The notes under the pieces are model-generated. The model searched no databases and was not told the origin of the DNA. It worked only from the letters and a program-made list of their open reading frames with translations. A DNA stretch of 64,000 nt from Clostridium sp. E02. GTDB lineage: Bacteria; Bacillota; Clostridia; Lachnospirales; Lachnospiraceae. This document shows, piece after piece, positions 17,930 through 26,400 of this stretch. The position numbers and the translations under genes are program-made. The stretch is from the NCBI RefSeq assembly GCF_003833015.1, contig NZ_RJLQ01000004.1, forward strand, positions 124,001-188,000. Direction: 5' to 3'. Each line of letters starts with the position of its first letter. Position 1 is the stretch's first letter.

Positions 17930-18400
17930 ATGGATATAAGTAGTTTATCACATTCAAAATGGAATTGTAAGTATCACATAGTTTTTGCGCCAAAATATCG
18001 CAGAAAGGTAGCGTACGGAGAATTAAAGCAGGATATAGCAAATGTTCTAAGCATGTTATGTAAACGAAAAGGTGTGGAAATAGTAGAAGCAGAAATATGT
18101 CCAGATCATGTTCATATGTTAGTGAGAATACCACCAAATATCAGCGTATCAAGTTTTATGGGATATTTAAAAGGGAAGAGTACGCTTATGATATTTGAGA
18201 GACATGCAAATTTGAAATACAAATATGGAAACAGACATTTTTGGTGTCGTGGATATTATGTAGATACAGTGGGAAAGAATGCAAAGAAGATACAAGAATA
18301 TATTCTAAATCAATTAAAAGAAGATTTAGAATATGATCAAATGACGTTAAAAGAATACATAGACCCGTTCACGGGTGAGCCGGTAAAACAAAGCAAATAA
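17930..18400 (+). CDS. tnpA: IS200/IS605-family Y1 transposase TnpA
   Basis: The 156-residue protein is a Y1 HUH transposase, which cuts and rejoins single-stranded DNA through a tyrosine-DNA link. The HUH motif is in CPDHVHMLVRIPP, and the catalytic tyrosine region is YYVDTVGKNAKKIQEYI near residue 110-125. The start at 17930 has AAAGGAGG ten bases upstream; the longer frame from 17885 has no ribosome site. The gene is uninterrupted and full length for the family, so it is likely functional. It is oriented the same way as tyrS. Confidence 0.93.
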   Translation: MDISSLSHSKWNCKYHIVFAPKYRRKVAYGELKQDIANVLSMLCKRKGVEIVEAEICPDHVHMLVRIPPNISVSSFMGYLKGKSTLMIFERHANLKYKYGNRHFWCRGYYVDTVGKNAKKIQEYILNQLKEDLEYDQMTLKEYIDPFTGEPVKQSK

Positions 18401-18402
18401 AA

Positions 18403-18420
18403 TGAGCCCTGTTGGGCTCA
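18403..18420 (+). terminator. Hairpin after the transposase gene
   Basis: TGAGCCC and GGGCTCA form a perfect seven-base stem with a TGTT loop directly after the tnpA stop. It is not followed by a clear T-run, so termination may be weak; two more small hairpins follow before the right end. Confidence 0.5.
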
Positions 18421-18585
18421 GTAGATAAATGTTTGTGCGGCTGTGGATTTTTTTCAAAGAGCCTTTAGGCTCCAACGTCGGTAATAACCCCTTATAGGGG
18501 TAGAGCAAACCACCCGTTCAACGGGTGGTTATGATTATATCTTAGGAAAGTACGTAGACTAGTTCTTAGATAAGGAGAAAATAGA

Positions 18586-19809
18586 ATGAAAATTTATGAA
18601 GAATTAAAGGCACGGGGACTGATTGCTCAGGTAACCAATGAAGAAGAGATCAGTAAAATGGTCAATGAAGGGAAAGCAATCTTTTACATTGGCTTTGATC
18701 CCACTGCAGATAGTTTACACGTGGGACATTTTATGGCGTTGTGTTTAATGAAACGTCTGCAGGAAGCGGGGAATAAGCCAATAGCTCTCCTTGGTGGCGG
18801 TACTGGTATGGTTGGGGATCCTTCTGGAAGAAGTGATATGCGTCAGATGATGACAACGGAACGGATTCAGCATAACTGTGATTGTTTTAAAGAGCAGATG
18901 AGCCGATTCATTGACTTTTCCGAAGGGAAAGCCCTTATGGTAAACAATGCGGAATGGCTGATGGAATTAAACTACATTGATTTCCTTCGTGAGATTGGTC
19001 CCCACTTTTCAGTTAATCGCATGCTTACGGCTGAATGTTATAAACAGCGCATGGAAAAAGGACTTAGCTTTTTGGAGTTTAATTATATGATCATGCAAAG
19101 TTACGATTTTTATGAGTTATTCAATCGTTATGGCTGTAACATGCAGTTTGGTGGTGATGATCAGTGGAGCAATATGCTTGGAGGAACAGAACTGATTCGG
19201 AGAAAACTTGGAAAAGATGCACATGCCATGACCATCACCCTTTTGTTAAACTCCGAAGGAAAGAAGATGGGGAAAACACAGTCAGGAGCAGTTTGGCTGG
19301 ATCCGGAAAAGACCTCTCCGTTTGATTTCTTCCAGTACTGGAGAAATGTTGGAGATGGGGATGTATTAAAATGCCTGCGGATGCTTACCTTCCTTCCCCT
19401 TCCGCAAATTGATGAGATGGATCAGTGGGAAGGCAGTGAGTTAAATCAGGCGAAGGAAATCCTTGCCTATGAATTGACCAAACTGGTACATGGAGAGGAA
19501 GAGGCAGAAAAAGCGAAAAAAGGAGCACGAGAGTTGTTTTCTGGCGGAAATGCTGTAAATATGCCCACCATTGAATTGGAAGAAGGGGATTTCACGGATG
19601 GAATGGTTGACATTCTAACGATACTCCAAAGATCTGGTCTTGCGCCAACACGTTCAGAAGGAAGACGCAATGTAGAACAGGGTGGAGTAACCATAGACGG
19701 GGAAGCTGTTAGGGATGTGAAAGCAGTATTTACGAGAGAACAGCTTTTAGGAGAAGGCGTTGTGGTAAAACGCGGTAAGAAAAAATTTGTAAGGGTAGTT
19801 GCAAAATAA
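18586..19809 (+). CDS. tyrS: Tyrosyl-tRNA synthetase
   Basis: The 407-residue class I enzyme attaches tyrosine to tRNA-Tyr. The nucleotide-binding HIGH-type motif is HVGH in [12 protein letters not shown] near residue 45, the KMSKS-type motif is KMGKT near residue 227, and an S4 RNA-binding domain fills the C-terminus. The length fits the bacterial TyrRS group. AAGGAG sits ahead of the ATG. Its T-box control region is displaced about 800 bases upstream by an insertion element, so its expression now depends on read-through of that element or on a promoter inside or after it. Confidence 0.97.
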   Translation: MKIYEELKARGLIAQVTNEEEISKMVNEGKAIFYIGFDPTADSLHVGHFMALCLMKRLQEAGNKPIALLGGGTGMVGDPSGRSDMRQMMTTERIQHNCDCFKEQMSRFIDFSEGKALMVNNAEWLMELNYIDFLREIGPHFSVNRMLTAECYKQRMEKGLSFLEFNYMIMQSYDFYELFNRYGCNMQFGGDDQWSNMLGGTELIRRKLGKDAHAMTITLLLNSEGKKMGKTQSGAVWLDPEKTSPFDFFQYWRNVGDGDVLKCLRMLTFLPLPQIDEMDQWEGSELNQAKEILAYELTKLVHGEEEAEKAKKGARELFSGGNAVNMPTIELEEGDFTDGMVDILTILQRSGLAPTRSEGRRNVEQGGVTIDGEAVRDVKAVFTREQLLGEGVVVKRGKKKFVRVVAK

Positions 19810-19821
19810 TACTTAAAAAAT

Positions 19822-19864
19822 CGATTGGTAAATAAATGAATTTTCAATTACCAATCGGTTTTTT
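19822..19864. terminator. Terminator between tyrS and the HD-GYP gene
   Basis: A ten-base perfect stem (19822-19831 with 19848-19857) is followed by GTTTTTT and preceded by an A-run, so it can act for both convergent genes. Confidence 0.85.
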
Positions 19865-19869
19865 GCGGG

Positions 19870-21195
19870 TTATGGCCATAAGCACATGTTTTTGGGCCGT
19901 TCTAAGGAAAGGGCATAGCGGATTTTTTCACGGTATCGATTGCATTTGGAGATATATAAGTATTCGGATCTTAACTTCTCGTAAATTTCAAGCAATGGTT
20001 TGCTTCGAATTGTCGTGATCTCAAGAATATGATCCAAATTTTGGAGCGCTAGATTCACGATGAAAGGATCTACGAGCCCATCGTCCCTCATTTTTGAGAG
20101 TATGGATACTATTCGTTCTTTGGGAAATGAGCCCTTATAACTTCTTGTTCCAGTTAGTGCACTGATAATATCTGCAATGGCGACTAACCGCTCTTCGGTG
20201 GTTAAATCGTCCGCAGTAAGTTGATTGGGATATCCGGTTCCATTCAATTTCTCATGGTGACGGAGGGCAATCCTTTGAATCGTTTCGTCAATGTTCCCAC
20301 CGAATATTTTTTCGGTCAGATTGACATGAGTCCGCATGATAGTCATAGCCTGTGTACTTAACTTTCCCGGATATTCCAATATCTCCACTGGTATGGCTAT
20401 TTTCCCCAAATCGTGAAGCAGAGAACCGCAGAGAACTTGATTTAAGCTCTCTTCGCTTAATGAAAGCAGTAGTCCTAATTCATAACTTATGCTGGTGGTT
20501 GCTATGGTATGGGTTACCGTGTAATGGCTTCGAAAATCAATAATAAAGACAAGCATTTTAAAATATTCGGTTATCTCGTTACTAGACAGTGGAAGCTTTG
20601 ATAAAAAGTCAAAATATTCCTCATCTTTTCTCCATTCTTCTTCAATGGATTCTTTAAAATTAAGTTTGTTTGCCAAATCTAACATATGTGGTGCAAAGAT
20701 GGTTCCAGTTCCGTTATTCAGCGACTGAAGTGTCTCAACTAAGGAATGCTTTTCCACTGACATGGAAACATCAATGCGGTCAGCGATATGGATCGCTTGA
20801 CATAAATTCTTTAATTTTGGACTGAGTGCTTCTTCTTGTTCTAAGTATTTCCATGCAGTATGGTGAAGAAGCACAGCCGGAGCAAACTCATGAAGTGGAG
20901 AGAAATACCGGATGAAAAGGTAGCCGTAAAAAGAATGGTCCCATACATCATTGGTTTCGAATTGAAGCATTCTTGAAATCTCTTCTGTCTTATAAGCACC
21001 AATATCATGCAGCTGGGCAGCAAAACAGATATTGCGAAGTTCCGGTTTTGAGTACTCCCCTGTTTTACCTAGCATGCGAAAGACAAGGTAAGCTACATGG
21101 GAACCGTGTTCGGTAAGTCTTGGGTCAATGTAATTGCAGAAGCGTCGGATAATTCCGAGAACACTTTTATTATTTATGCTTTTAGTATACAACAT
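19870..21195 (-). CDS. HD-GYP-type protein with tandem HD domains
   Basis: The 441-residue protein has two HD-type phosphohydrolase regions: an N-terminal one (HGSHVAYL, AAQLHDIGAYKT) and a C-terminal HD-GYP domain (SLLHDLGKIAIP near residue 265, HHEKLNGTGYP, DIISALTGTRSYK). HD-GYP domains usually hydrolyse cyclic di-GMP; the metal-binding histidines and aspartates and the GYP motif are all present. There is no receiver or membrane segment. AAGGAGG lies about 13 bases before ATG 21195, a rather long spacing, so a start a few codons away is possible. The diguanylate cyclase upstream gives the window both halves of a cyclic di-GMP cycle. Confidence 0.85.
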   Translation of the reverse strand: MLYTKSINNKSVLGIIRRFCNYIDPRLTEHGSHVAYLVFRMLGKTGEYSKPELRNICFAAQLHDIGAYKTEEISRMLQFETNDVWDHSFYGYLFIRYFSPLHEFAPAVLLHHTAWKYLEQEEALSPKLKNLCQAIHIADRIDVSMSVEKHSLVETLQSLNNGTGTIFAPHMLDLANKLNFKESIEEEWRKDEEYFDFLSKLPLSSNEITEYFKMLVFIIDFRSHYTVTHTIATTSISYELGLLLSLSEESLNQVLCGSLLHDLGKIAIPVEILEYPGKLSTQAMTIMRTHVNLTEKIFGGNIDETIQRIALRHHEKLNGTGYPNQLTADDLTTEERLVAIADIISALTGTRSYKGSFPKERIVSILSKMRDDGLVDPFIVNLALQNLDHILEITTIRSKPLLEIYEKLRSEYLYISKCNRYREKIRYALSLERPKNMCLWP

Positions 21196-21398
21196 TTTCT
21201 TTGGTAATCCTCCTTTGTATTTCTGAAAAATAGTTTACCATATTATAACAGAGAAGGAAAGTTGAGGAAGAAATATAGTTGTGCGTTTGGGAGATTTTAA
21301 ATGGAGGAGATAGGAAAGCGGTTGAGAATCGTTTGGGGCACATGTATAATGGTATCGTTGTGGGTACAAGGGAAGGATATTTTATGGAGGGGAATATA

Positions 21399-22097
21399 AT
21401 GAACAGGAATACGGGCAGTTACATTAAAATGATTCAGGAAAAGTTAATCTATGAGAATCCGTTATCAAAAAAGGAAGATATTGATGGATTTATTATGGAA
21501 GGGAATGCGAAGATCAGCTTTTTCGAAGACTGTATGTGCTTGGAAAATGCACTGGATCATGATTTGGGGCAAAAGGCGAATTATGTTTTATGGTGTCCTA
21601 AGGATTTTCCGGAGAATGTAAAAATAACATGGGAATTTAAGCCTGTGACCGATCAGGGATTATGCATTCTGTTCTTTGCGGCTGCTGGTCGGGATGGAAA
21701 GGACTTATTTGATCCGTCTCTTTTAAAACGTACGGGGGAATATCCGCAGTATCATAGTGGGGATATGAATGGCTTTCATATTTCTTATTTCAGACGAAAG
21801 GAGCCGGATGAGAGGGCTTTTCATACCTGCAATTTAAGAAAAAGCTATGGGTTTCATCTGGTGTCTCAGGGGGCAGATCCTCTTCCAGATGCAGCGGATG
21901 CCAATGGTTTTTATAAGATATGTATTCGAAAATACCACAACGAAATCAAGTTTTTTGTGAATGATTTATTTATATTTGAATTCAATGACGATGGAGAAAC
22001 TTACGGAGAGGTTTTAAAAGGCGGCAAAATCGGATTTCGTCAATTGGCACCACTTGTTGCTGAATACAGGAACTTAAAGGTGTACGAATTATGTTAA
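21399..22097 (+). CDS. yesU: DUF1961 / YesU-like protein
   Basis: The 232-residue protein resembles Bacillus subtilis YesU, a DUF1961 protein of the rhamnogalacturonan locus with a jelly-roll fold of unknown activity. Recognisable parts are WCPKDFPENVKITWEFKP, the FHISYFRR segment and the C-terminal KIGFRQLAP strand region. No signal peptide is present. The start was placed at 21399 because GGAGGGG precedes it; the frame is open further upstream without such a site. It overlaps the next gene, the YesS-like regulator, by seven bases, which supports a role in the same pathway. Sugar binding or modification is a guess. Confidence 0.8.
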   Translation: MNRNTGSYIKMIQEKLIYENPLSKKEDIDGFIMEGNAKISFFEDCMCLENALDHDLGQKANYVLWCPKDFPENVKITWEFKPVTDQGLCILFFAAAGRDGKDLFDPSLLKRTGEYPQYHSGDMNGFHISYFRRKEPDERAFHTCNLRKSYGFHLVSQGADPLPDAADANGFYKICIRKYHNEIKFFVNDLFIFEFNDDGETYGEVLKGGKIGFRQLAPLVAEYRNLKVYELC

Positions 22098-24268
22098 AGA
22101 GCATCAGTTCATTGACTTATGAAAAGCAGATGTTTCTAAAATTGTTGGGGTTGGTGACGCTGCCGCTCATTGTTATGGGAATTGTGTCGTGCAATCTCTA
22201 TATGAAAGGGGAAAAAATCAAGAACCAGATGGCTTTGGATTCCTACAGTGATGAAATCTCCCGGGAATACGAAAATATTTTGTCATCCTTAAAAGAATAT
22301 TATATTGAAGCAGTAAATGGAGAGGAGGTGCGTTGGGTGGTACGGCAGGAATCACCGCCATTTTCCAGTTACAGTAATCTAAAGAAAGTCCAAAAAATCA
22401 TTGAAGGAAATTATTTTTTGGAAAAATACATCGCGGACTATGAACTCATAAATGTAAAATATGGCTGGGTCTTTAATGATTATGGTCTGTTTCCAATGGA
22501 TCAGTTGAAAAACCAGGAGGATACAAAAGATTTCTTGGATAAACAGGATAAAATGTTGTTGTCCGTGTACTGGTTGAATCGTTCACACATTCCTGCGCCG
22601 ATGGAGGGAAATATGCGGACTTCCAAATCAGTGGATACCTCCGGCCTTCGCCTGGTTTTAAAGAAAGAGCAGGGGATAGGCGATTTATCCTGGCTTCTTA
22701 CCATCAAGCTTGATGAAAACAAGTTAAAGCAAATGTCATATAGTTATAAAAAGATGGGATATGATGTAGCAATCATTGGAAGAGAAAATGTGTTGATGGA
22801 GACTGATGCCAAGATGACCGATGCCTATTTAAACAGTGGAAGGGAAGCTTCTGGAGTCTTTAAGAGCAGACAGGGAGATACCTATCATATCCGTGTGCAG
22901 GCAGAAGAGATAACCGGTCTTAAGTATCTGGTGGGTTATAATGAAGAAAATGTAAAGAAAGGTGCTTTTGTATTCGTATTGGCTTCCTTTGCTGTATTGG
23001 CAGGTTTTGCTTTGCTTTTGTTTGTGGTACGGCTGACTGCAGTGGCATTTTCCAAACCACTTAAGAGTTTGGAACAATATGTGGAAGATCAGAAGCAACA
23101 GATGAAACGGCTTTTGGTTTCCAATCTCATTGAGGGTGAATTGAACGAGAAGAACAGGGAGGAAGCATTAAAGAAATCGGAGATTGTCTCCTGGCCTGCT
23201 TACCGCATGATTGTTATAACTTGTAAAATTGATCAATCAGAACAGGAAAAAATGAAGGACAGCTATGCTGGGATTCTTTCTAATTTACCAGAGAAAATTA
23301 TAAACGACATTTTTATTGCACCTGTATATTACCGGGAGAAGATGATCTTCATAATAGGGGAAGAAAATGATGTGGAATTGGATTCTAAGACAGCGGTTTT
23401 CTATAAAGGTTTAAAAGATCATATTGGGGAAGTTTATGGATTTTTTATTGCATCGGGAATCAGCCAGCCATTTCATAAGCTGTATCATGTGCGGCGTGCA
23501 TATGGGGAATGTGCAGAGGCACTTTATAATAAATCGAATCAGGAAGACCCGAATAACTCGTCTTTGGTTTTGTACGATGATTATTTGCTCAAGACTCAAG
23601 TGGGGAATGTATATGACATGATTATGGAAAACGAGTTGATTCAGTCCATTATCAGCGGGAAGGAAGAAGAGACGGCATGTCTGCTGGAGCTTATTATCAA
23701 ACGGATGGAAATAAAAAATGTAGTTGGAATCGAACGTAGTTTTTACTTGACCAGACTTTTGACTGCTATGCTCAATATTCCTTCGGCTTTTGATATCTCT
23801 CTTTCTGATGTATTTGAAAGCGAACAATATAATGTACTAAACATTCTTCCACAGATTTATGATAAGAAAAAAATTGTATCAGCGATTACAGAAGAGATCA
23901 TCCACCCTATGATTGCTGCATTGAAGAAAAAAAGGGAGGAAGGAAAGGAATCCGAAATCGTAAAAAAGGTGGTGGCTCTGATCAAGGACAGCAAGGGAAA
24001 TATAAGTCTAAATCATTGTGCAGATCAATTGTCTTATCATGCAAACTACTTAAGCAAGATTCTAAAGAAGGAAAAGGGAGTTACCTTTACCGACATGGCC
24101 AATGAAGAAAAATTGAAACAGGCTAAATACATGCTTTTGACTACAGAATATTCTGTAGCTGAGATTTCAGAAAAGTTAATGTATCACAATGTACAAAATT
24201 TCATAAGATTTTTCAAAAATCAAGTAGGATTTACCCCGGCATCCTTTCGCAAAGAACACCGCAAGTAA
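22091..24268 (+). CDS. yesS: Membrane-bound AraC-family regulator, YesS-like
   Basis: The 725-residue protein has an N-terminal membrane segment (about 16-36), an extracytoplasmic sensing region, a second membrane segment (about 298-322), a middle cytoplasmic region and a C-terminal AraC-type double helix-turn-helix (about 625-725; SYHANYLSKILKKEKG, then the second helix-turn-helix ending in VGFTPASFRKEHRK). This is the plan of B. subtilis YesS, the activator of rhamnogalacturonan genes, and of related regulators beside oligosaccharide ABC transporters. It overlaps yesU and is followed by a strong terminator, so it probably controls the transporter operon that begins 200 bases downstream. Confidence 0.85.
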   Translation: MLKSISSLTYEKQMFLKLLGLVTLPLIVMGIVSCNLYMKGEKIKNQMALDSYSDEISREYENILSSLKEYYIEAVNGEEVRWVVRQESPPFSSYSNLKKVQKIIEGNYFLEKYIADYELINVKYGWVFNDYGLFPMDQLKNQEDTKDFLDKQDKMLLSVYWLNRSHIPAPMEGNMRTSKSVDTSGLRLVLKKEQGIGDLSWLLTIKLDENKLKQMSYSYKKMGYDVAIIGRENVLMETDAKMTDAYLNSGREASGVFKSRQGDTYHIRVQAEEITGLKYLVGYNEENVKKGAFVFVLASFAVLAGFALLLFVVRLTAVAFSKPLKSLEQYVEDQKQQMKRLLVSNLIEGELNEKNREEALKKSEIVSWPAYRMIVITCKIDQSEQEKMKDSYAGILSNLPEKIINDIFIAPVYYREKMIFIIGEENDVELDSKTAVFYKGLKDHIGEVYGFFIASGISQPFHKLYHVRRAYGECAEALYNKSNQEDPNNSSLVLYDDYLLKTQVGNVYDMIMENELIQSIISGKEEETACLLELIIKRMEIKNVVGIERSFYLTRLLTAMLNIPSAFDISLSDVFESEQYNVLNILPQIYDKKKIVSAITEEIIHPMIAALKKKREEGKESEIVKKVVALIKDSKGNISLNHCADQLSYHANYLSKILKKEKGVTFTDMANEEKLKQAKYMLLTTEYSVAEISEKLMYHNVQNFIRFFKNQVGFTPASFRKEHRK

Positions 24269-24296
24269 GGAATAAAGTGATAATTATAGTTATTAT

Positions 24297-24340
24297 GCCT
24301 CATAAAACCGTTAGTATATGCGGATTATGAGGCGTTTTTT
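24297..24340 (+). terminator. Terminator after the YesS-like gene
   Basis: GCCTCATAA (24297-24305) pairs with TTATGAGGC (24325-24333), with an inner CCG/CGG pair, followed by GTTTTTT. It separates the regulator pair from the transporter and enzyme operon. Confidence 0.88.
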
Positions 24341-24368
24341 AATATAAAAATGAGTCACAAAATGATTG

Positions 24369-24396
24369 TTTACAAAAACAAGCAGATTGATATAAA
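24369..24396 (+). promoter_or_regulatory. Candidate promoter of the rhamnogalacturonan operon
   Basis: TTTACA (24369-24374) and TATAAA (24391-24396) are spaced by 16 bases, about 90 bases before the first permease gene. The regulator binding site would be expected just upstream, between the terminator and this element; I cannot define it. Confidence 0.45.
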
Positions 24397-24485
24397 CTAT
24401 GCTCATAAAGCAGTGCTTCAAATTTAAAAAAACTGACATAATTACCAATGGTGACAGGTTGGAGCAGAAATGAAAAGGAGAGCAT

Positions 24486-25445
24486 ATGGAAAAGAGTCAA
24501 AGCAATAAGCCAAGGGCTGGAACCTGGAAGCATGCCCTGTCTGTACATAAGTGGTTGTACATCATGATTATACCTGGTGTGATTTACATGGTGGTATTTC
24601 GGTATTTGCCCATGGGTGGTCTGATTATGGGGTTCCAGAATTTCAGTCCCTATAATGGAGATACCATGTTAGGAGCGTTTTTACATAGTCCATTTGTAGG
24701 ATTGAGCATTTTTGAAAAATTTGTTATGGGGCCAGATTTTTGGCGGGTTCTTAGGAATACCTTATCGATATCCATAGCCAGTTTGATTTTTTTCTTTCCT
24801 GCTCCAATTATTCTGGCACTTTTTTTGAATGAGGTAAAGAATGTAGCGTTTAAGCGTATTACACAGACGATGGTATATATTCCTCATTTTATTTCTATGG
24901 TCATTGTGGCAGCACTGACTGCCCAGCTTTTTAGCACCACAGATGGATTGGTCTATCACTCATTGGTTGAGCTATTTGGAAAGGCGAATGCACCGGATAT
25001 CATGTCCAATCCCAAGCTGTTCGTTCAGATGATTGTAGGGCAGAGTATGTGGAAGGAGACCGGATATGGCACCATCATTTTTTTGGCAGCCCTTTCTGGT
25101 GTTGATGTTCAGCTCTATGAAGCAGCAGAGGTAGATGGTGCCAACCGATGGCATAAAATGTGGCACATTACCTTACCTGCCATTCGATCAACCATTGTCA
25201 TCATGCTGATTTTAAAGATTGGTACAATCTTAAATACAAGCTATGAGCAGATATTTTTGATGCAGAATTCCATGAACCGGGCAGTTTCCGATGTATTTGA
25301 TACCTATATTTATACGAGAGGTGTCGTAAATGGTGATTATTCTCTGGCAACGGCAGCAGGTATGTTTAAATCAATCGTCAGTATGATCATGGTTTTAGGA
25401 GCAAATAAGTTGGCAAAAGCCTTCGGAGAGTCTGGATTCTATTAA
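24486..25445 (+). CDS. ABC transporter permease, LplB/YesP-like
   Basis: The 319-residue inner-membrane protein is a type I sugar ABC permease with six predicted membrane helices. The EAA-type coupling loop appears as LYEAAEVDGANRWHKMWHITLP near residue 215, where it contacts an ATPase. It belongs to the LplB/YesP/YtcP group that imports pectin-derived or other complex oligosaccharides. No ATPase gene lies in this locus; such systems commonly share a housekeeping MsmK/MsmX-type ATPase encoded elsewhere. AAAGGAGAG precedes the ATG, and the partner permease follows after 15 bases. Confidence 0.9.
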   Translation: MEKSQSNKPRAGTWKHALSVHKWLYIMIIPGVIYMVVFRYLPMGGLIMGFQNFSPYNGDTMLGAFLHSPFVGLSIFEKFVMGPDFWRVLRNTLSISIASLIFFFPAPIILALFLNEVKNVAFKRITQTMVYIPHFISMVIVAALTAQLFSTTDGLVYHSLVELFGKANAPDIMSNPKLFVQMIVGQSMWKETGYGTIIFLAALSGVDVQLYEAAEVDGANRWHKMWHITLPAIRSTIVIMLILKIGTILNTSYEQIFLMQNSMNRAVSDVFDTYIYTRGVVNGDYSLATAAGMFKSIVSMIMVLGANKLAKAFGESGFY

Positions 25446-25460
25446 AAAGGAGAAAAAACA

Positions 25461-26363
25461 ATGGCAAGAACAAAGCATATAAAAATCAAGCGAAAACCAG
25501 CAGATCAGCTGGTTCAGGTTCTCATCTACCTTTTTATCGGAGTGTTTGCCGTAATCACCCTGCTTCCATTTGTATATATCGTAGCAGGTTCCTTTGCAAC
25601 GGAAAGAGAACTGACAGAACGAGCATTCTTCCTTTTTCCTCATACATTGTCGTTGAATGCGTATCAGTATATATTTAAGACGGGTGATACCATACATGGA
25701 CTATTTAATTCCCTGTTTGTAACAATTATAGGTGTGTTTATCAACATGATCCTTTCCTGTACCCTAGCCTATCCCCTTTCCAGGTCCTATTTTAAAGGCA
25801 GGAGATTTTTCACCAATATGGTCATTATCACCATGCTGTTTTCCGGTGGGATGGTTCCCACTTACATGCTGGTTTCTAACGTATTGCATTTGAGAAATAC
25901 ATTTTGGTCATTATGGCTTCCTGGAGCAGTGAATGCATTTAATATGATAATAATAAAGAGTTATTTTCAGGGGCTTCCCGTGGAACTAGAAGAGGCAGCC
26001 AGAATGGATGGCGGGAATGATTTACAGATTTTCTTAAAAATAATCCTACCACTTTCCAAGCCCGTAATTGCAAGTGTCTCGCTATTTTATGCAGTCGCCC
26101 GTTGGAATGCTTACTTCGATGCAATGATGTTTATTTCGGATAAAAACAAAGAAGTGATTCAGATCGTGCTAAGAAGAATTATTTTTATGACCTCTTCTGT
26201 GGCAACGGAAAGTGGATTTGATTGGGGAGTTTGGGGAATGCCGCCGGAAAAAGCAGTCAAGATGGCGACGACTGTCATTGCTACGATTCCAATCTTAGTG
26301 GTTTATCCATTTATACAGAAGTACTTTACACAGGGGGTTATGATCGGCTCGGTTAAGGGCTGA
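25461..26363 (+). CDS. ABC transporter permease, LplC/YesQ-like
   Basis: The 300-residue permease is the second membrane subunit of the importer. It has six predicted membrane helices and an EAA loop (ELEEAARMDGGNDLQIFLKI near residue 175). The C-terminus KYFTQGVMIGSVKG is typical of the LplC/YesQ group. AAAGGAG precedes the start. With the adjacent permease and binding protein it forms an importer predicted to take up oligosaccharides released from rhamnogalacturonan. Confidence 0.9.
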   Translation: MARTKHIKIKRKPADQLVQVLIYLFIGVFAVITLLPFVYIVAGSFATERELTERAFFLFPHTLSLNAYQYIFKTGDTIHGLFNSLFVTIIGVFINMILSCTLAYPLSRSYFKGRRFFTNMVIITMLFSGGMVPTYMLVSNVLHLRNTFWSLWLPGAVNAFNMIIIKSYFQGLPVELEEAARMDGGNDLQIFLKIILPLSKPVIASVSLFYAVARWNAYFDAMMFISDKNKEVIQIVLRRIIFMTSSVATESGFDWGVWGMPPEKAVKMATTVIATIPILVVYPFIQKYFTQGVMIGSVKG

Positions 26364-26400
26364 AGCAATCATATTAATATTAGAAAAGGAGAAGTGTATC

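Larger units (their letters stand above)
17819..18530 (+). mobile_element. IS200/IS605-type insertion element (transposase only)
   Basis: Hairpins characteristic of this single-strand-transposing family bracket a Y1 transposase gene: CACCTGC/GCAGGTG at 17819-17835 on the left and AACCACCCG/CGGGTGGTT at 18508-18530 on the right. The coordinates given are the outer edges of these hairpins; exact ends and the short target sequence cannot be fixed by eye, and the family leaves no terminal inverted repeat or target duplication. Further hairpins lie after the transposase gene. There is no accessory tnpB. The element appears intact and sits between a tyrosine T-box and tyrS. Confidence 0.85.

Noticed and set aside
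23411-23827. 138-codon minus-strand open frame within the YesS-like gene
   Set aside because: Fully inside a recognised gene on the other strand, no ribosome site, no family resemblance.
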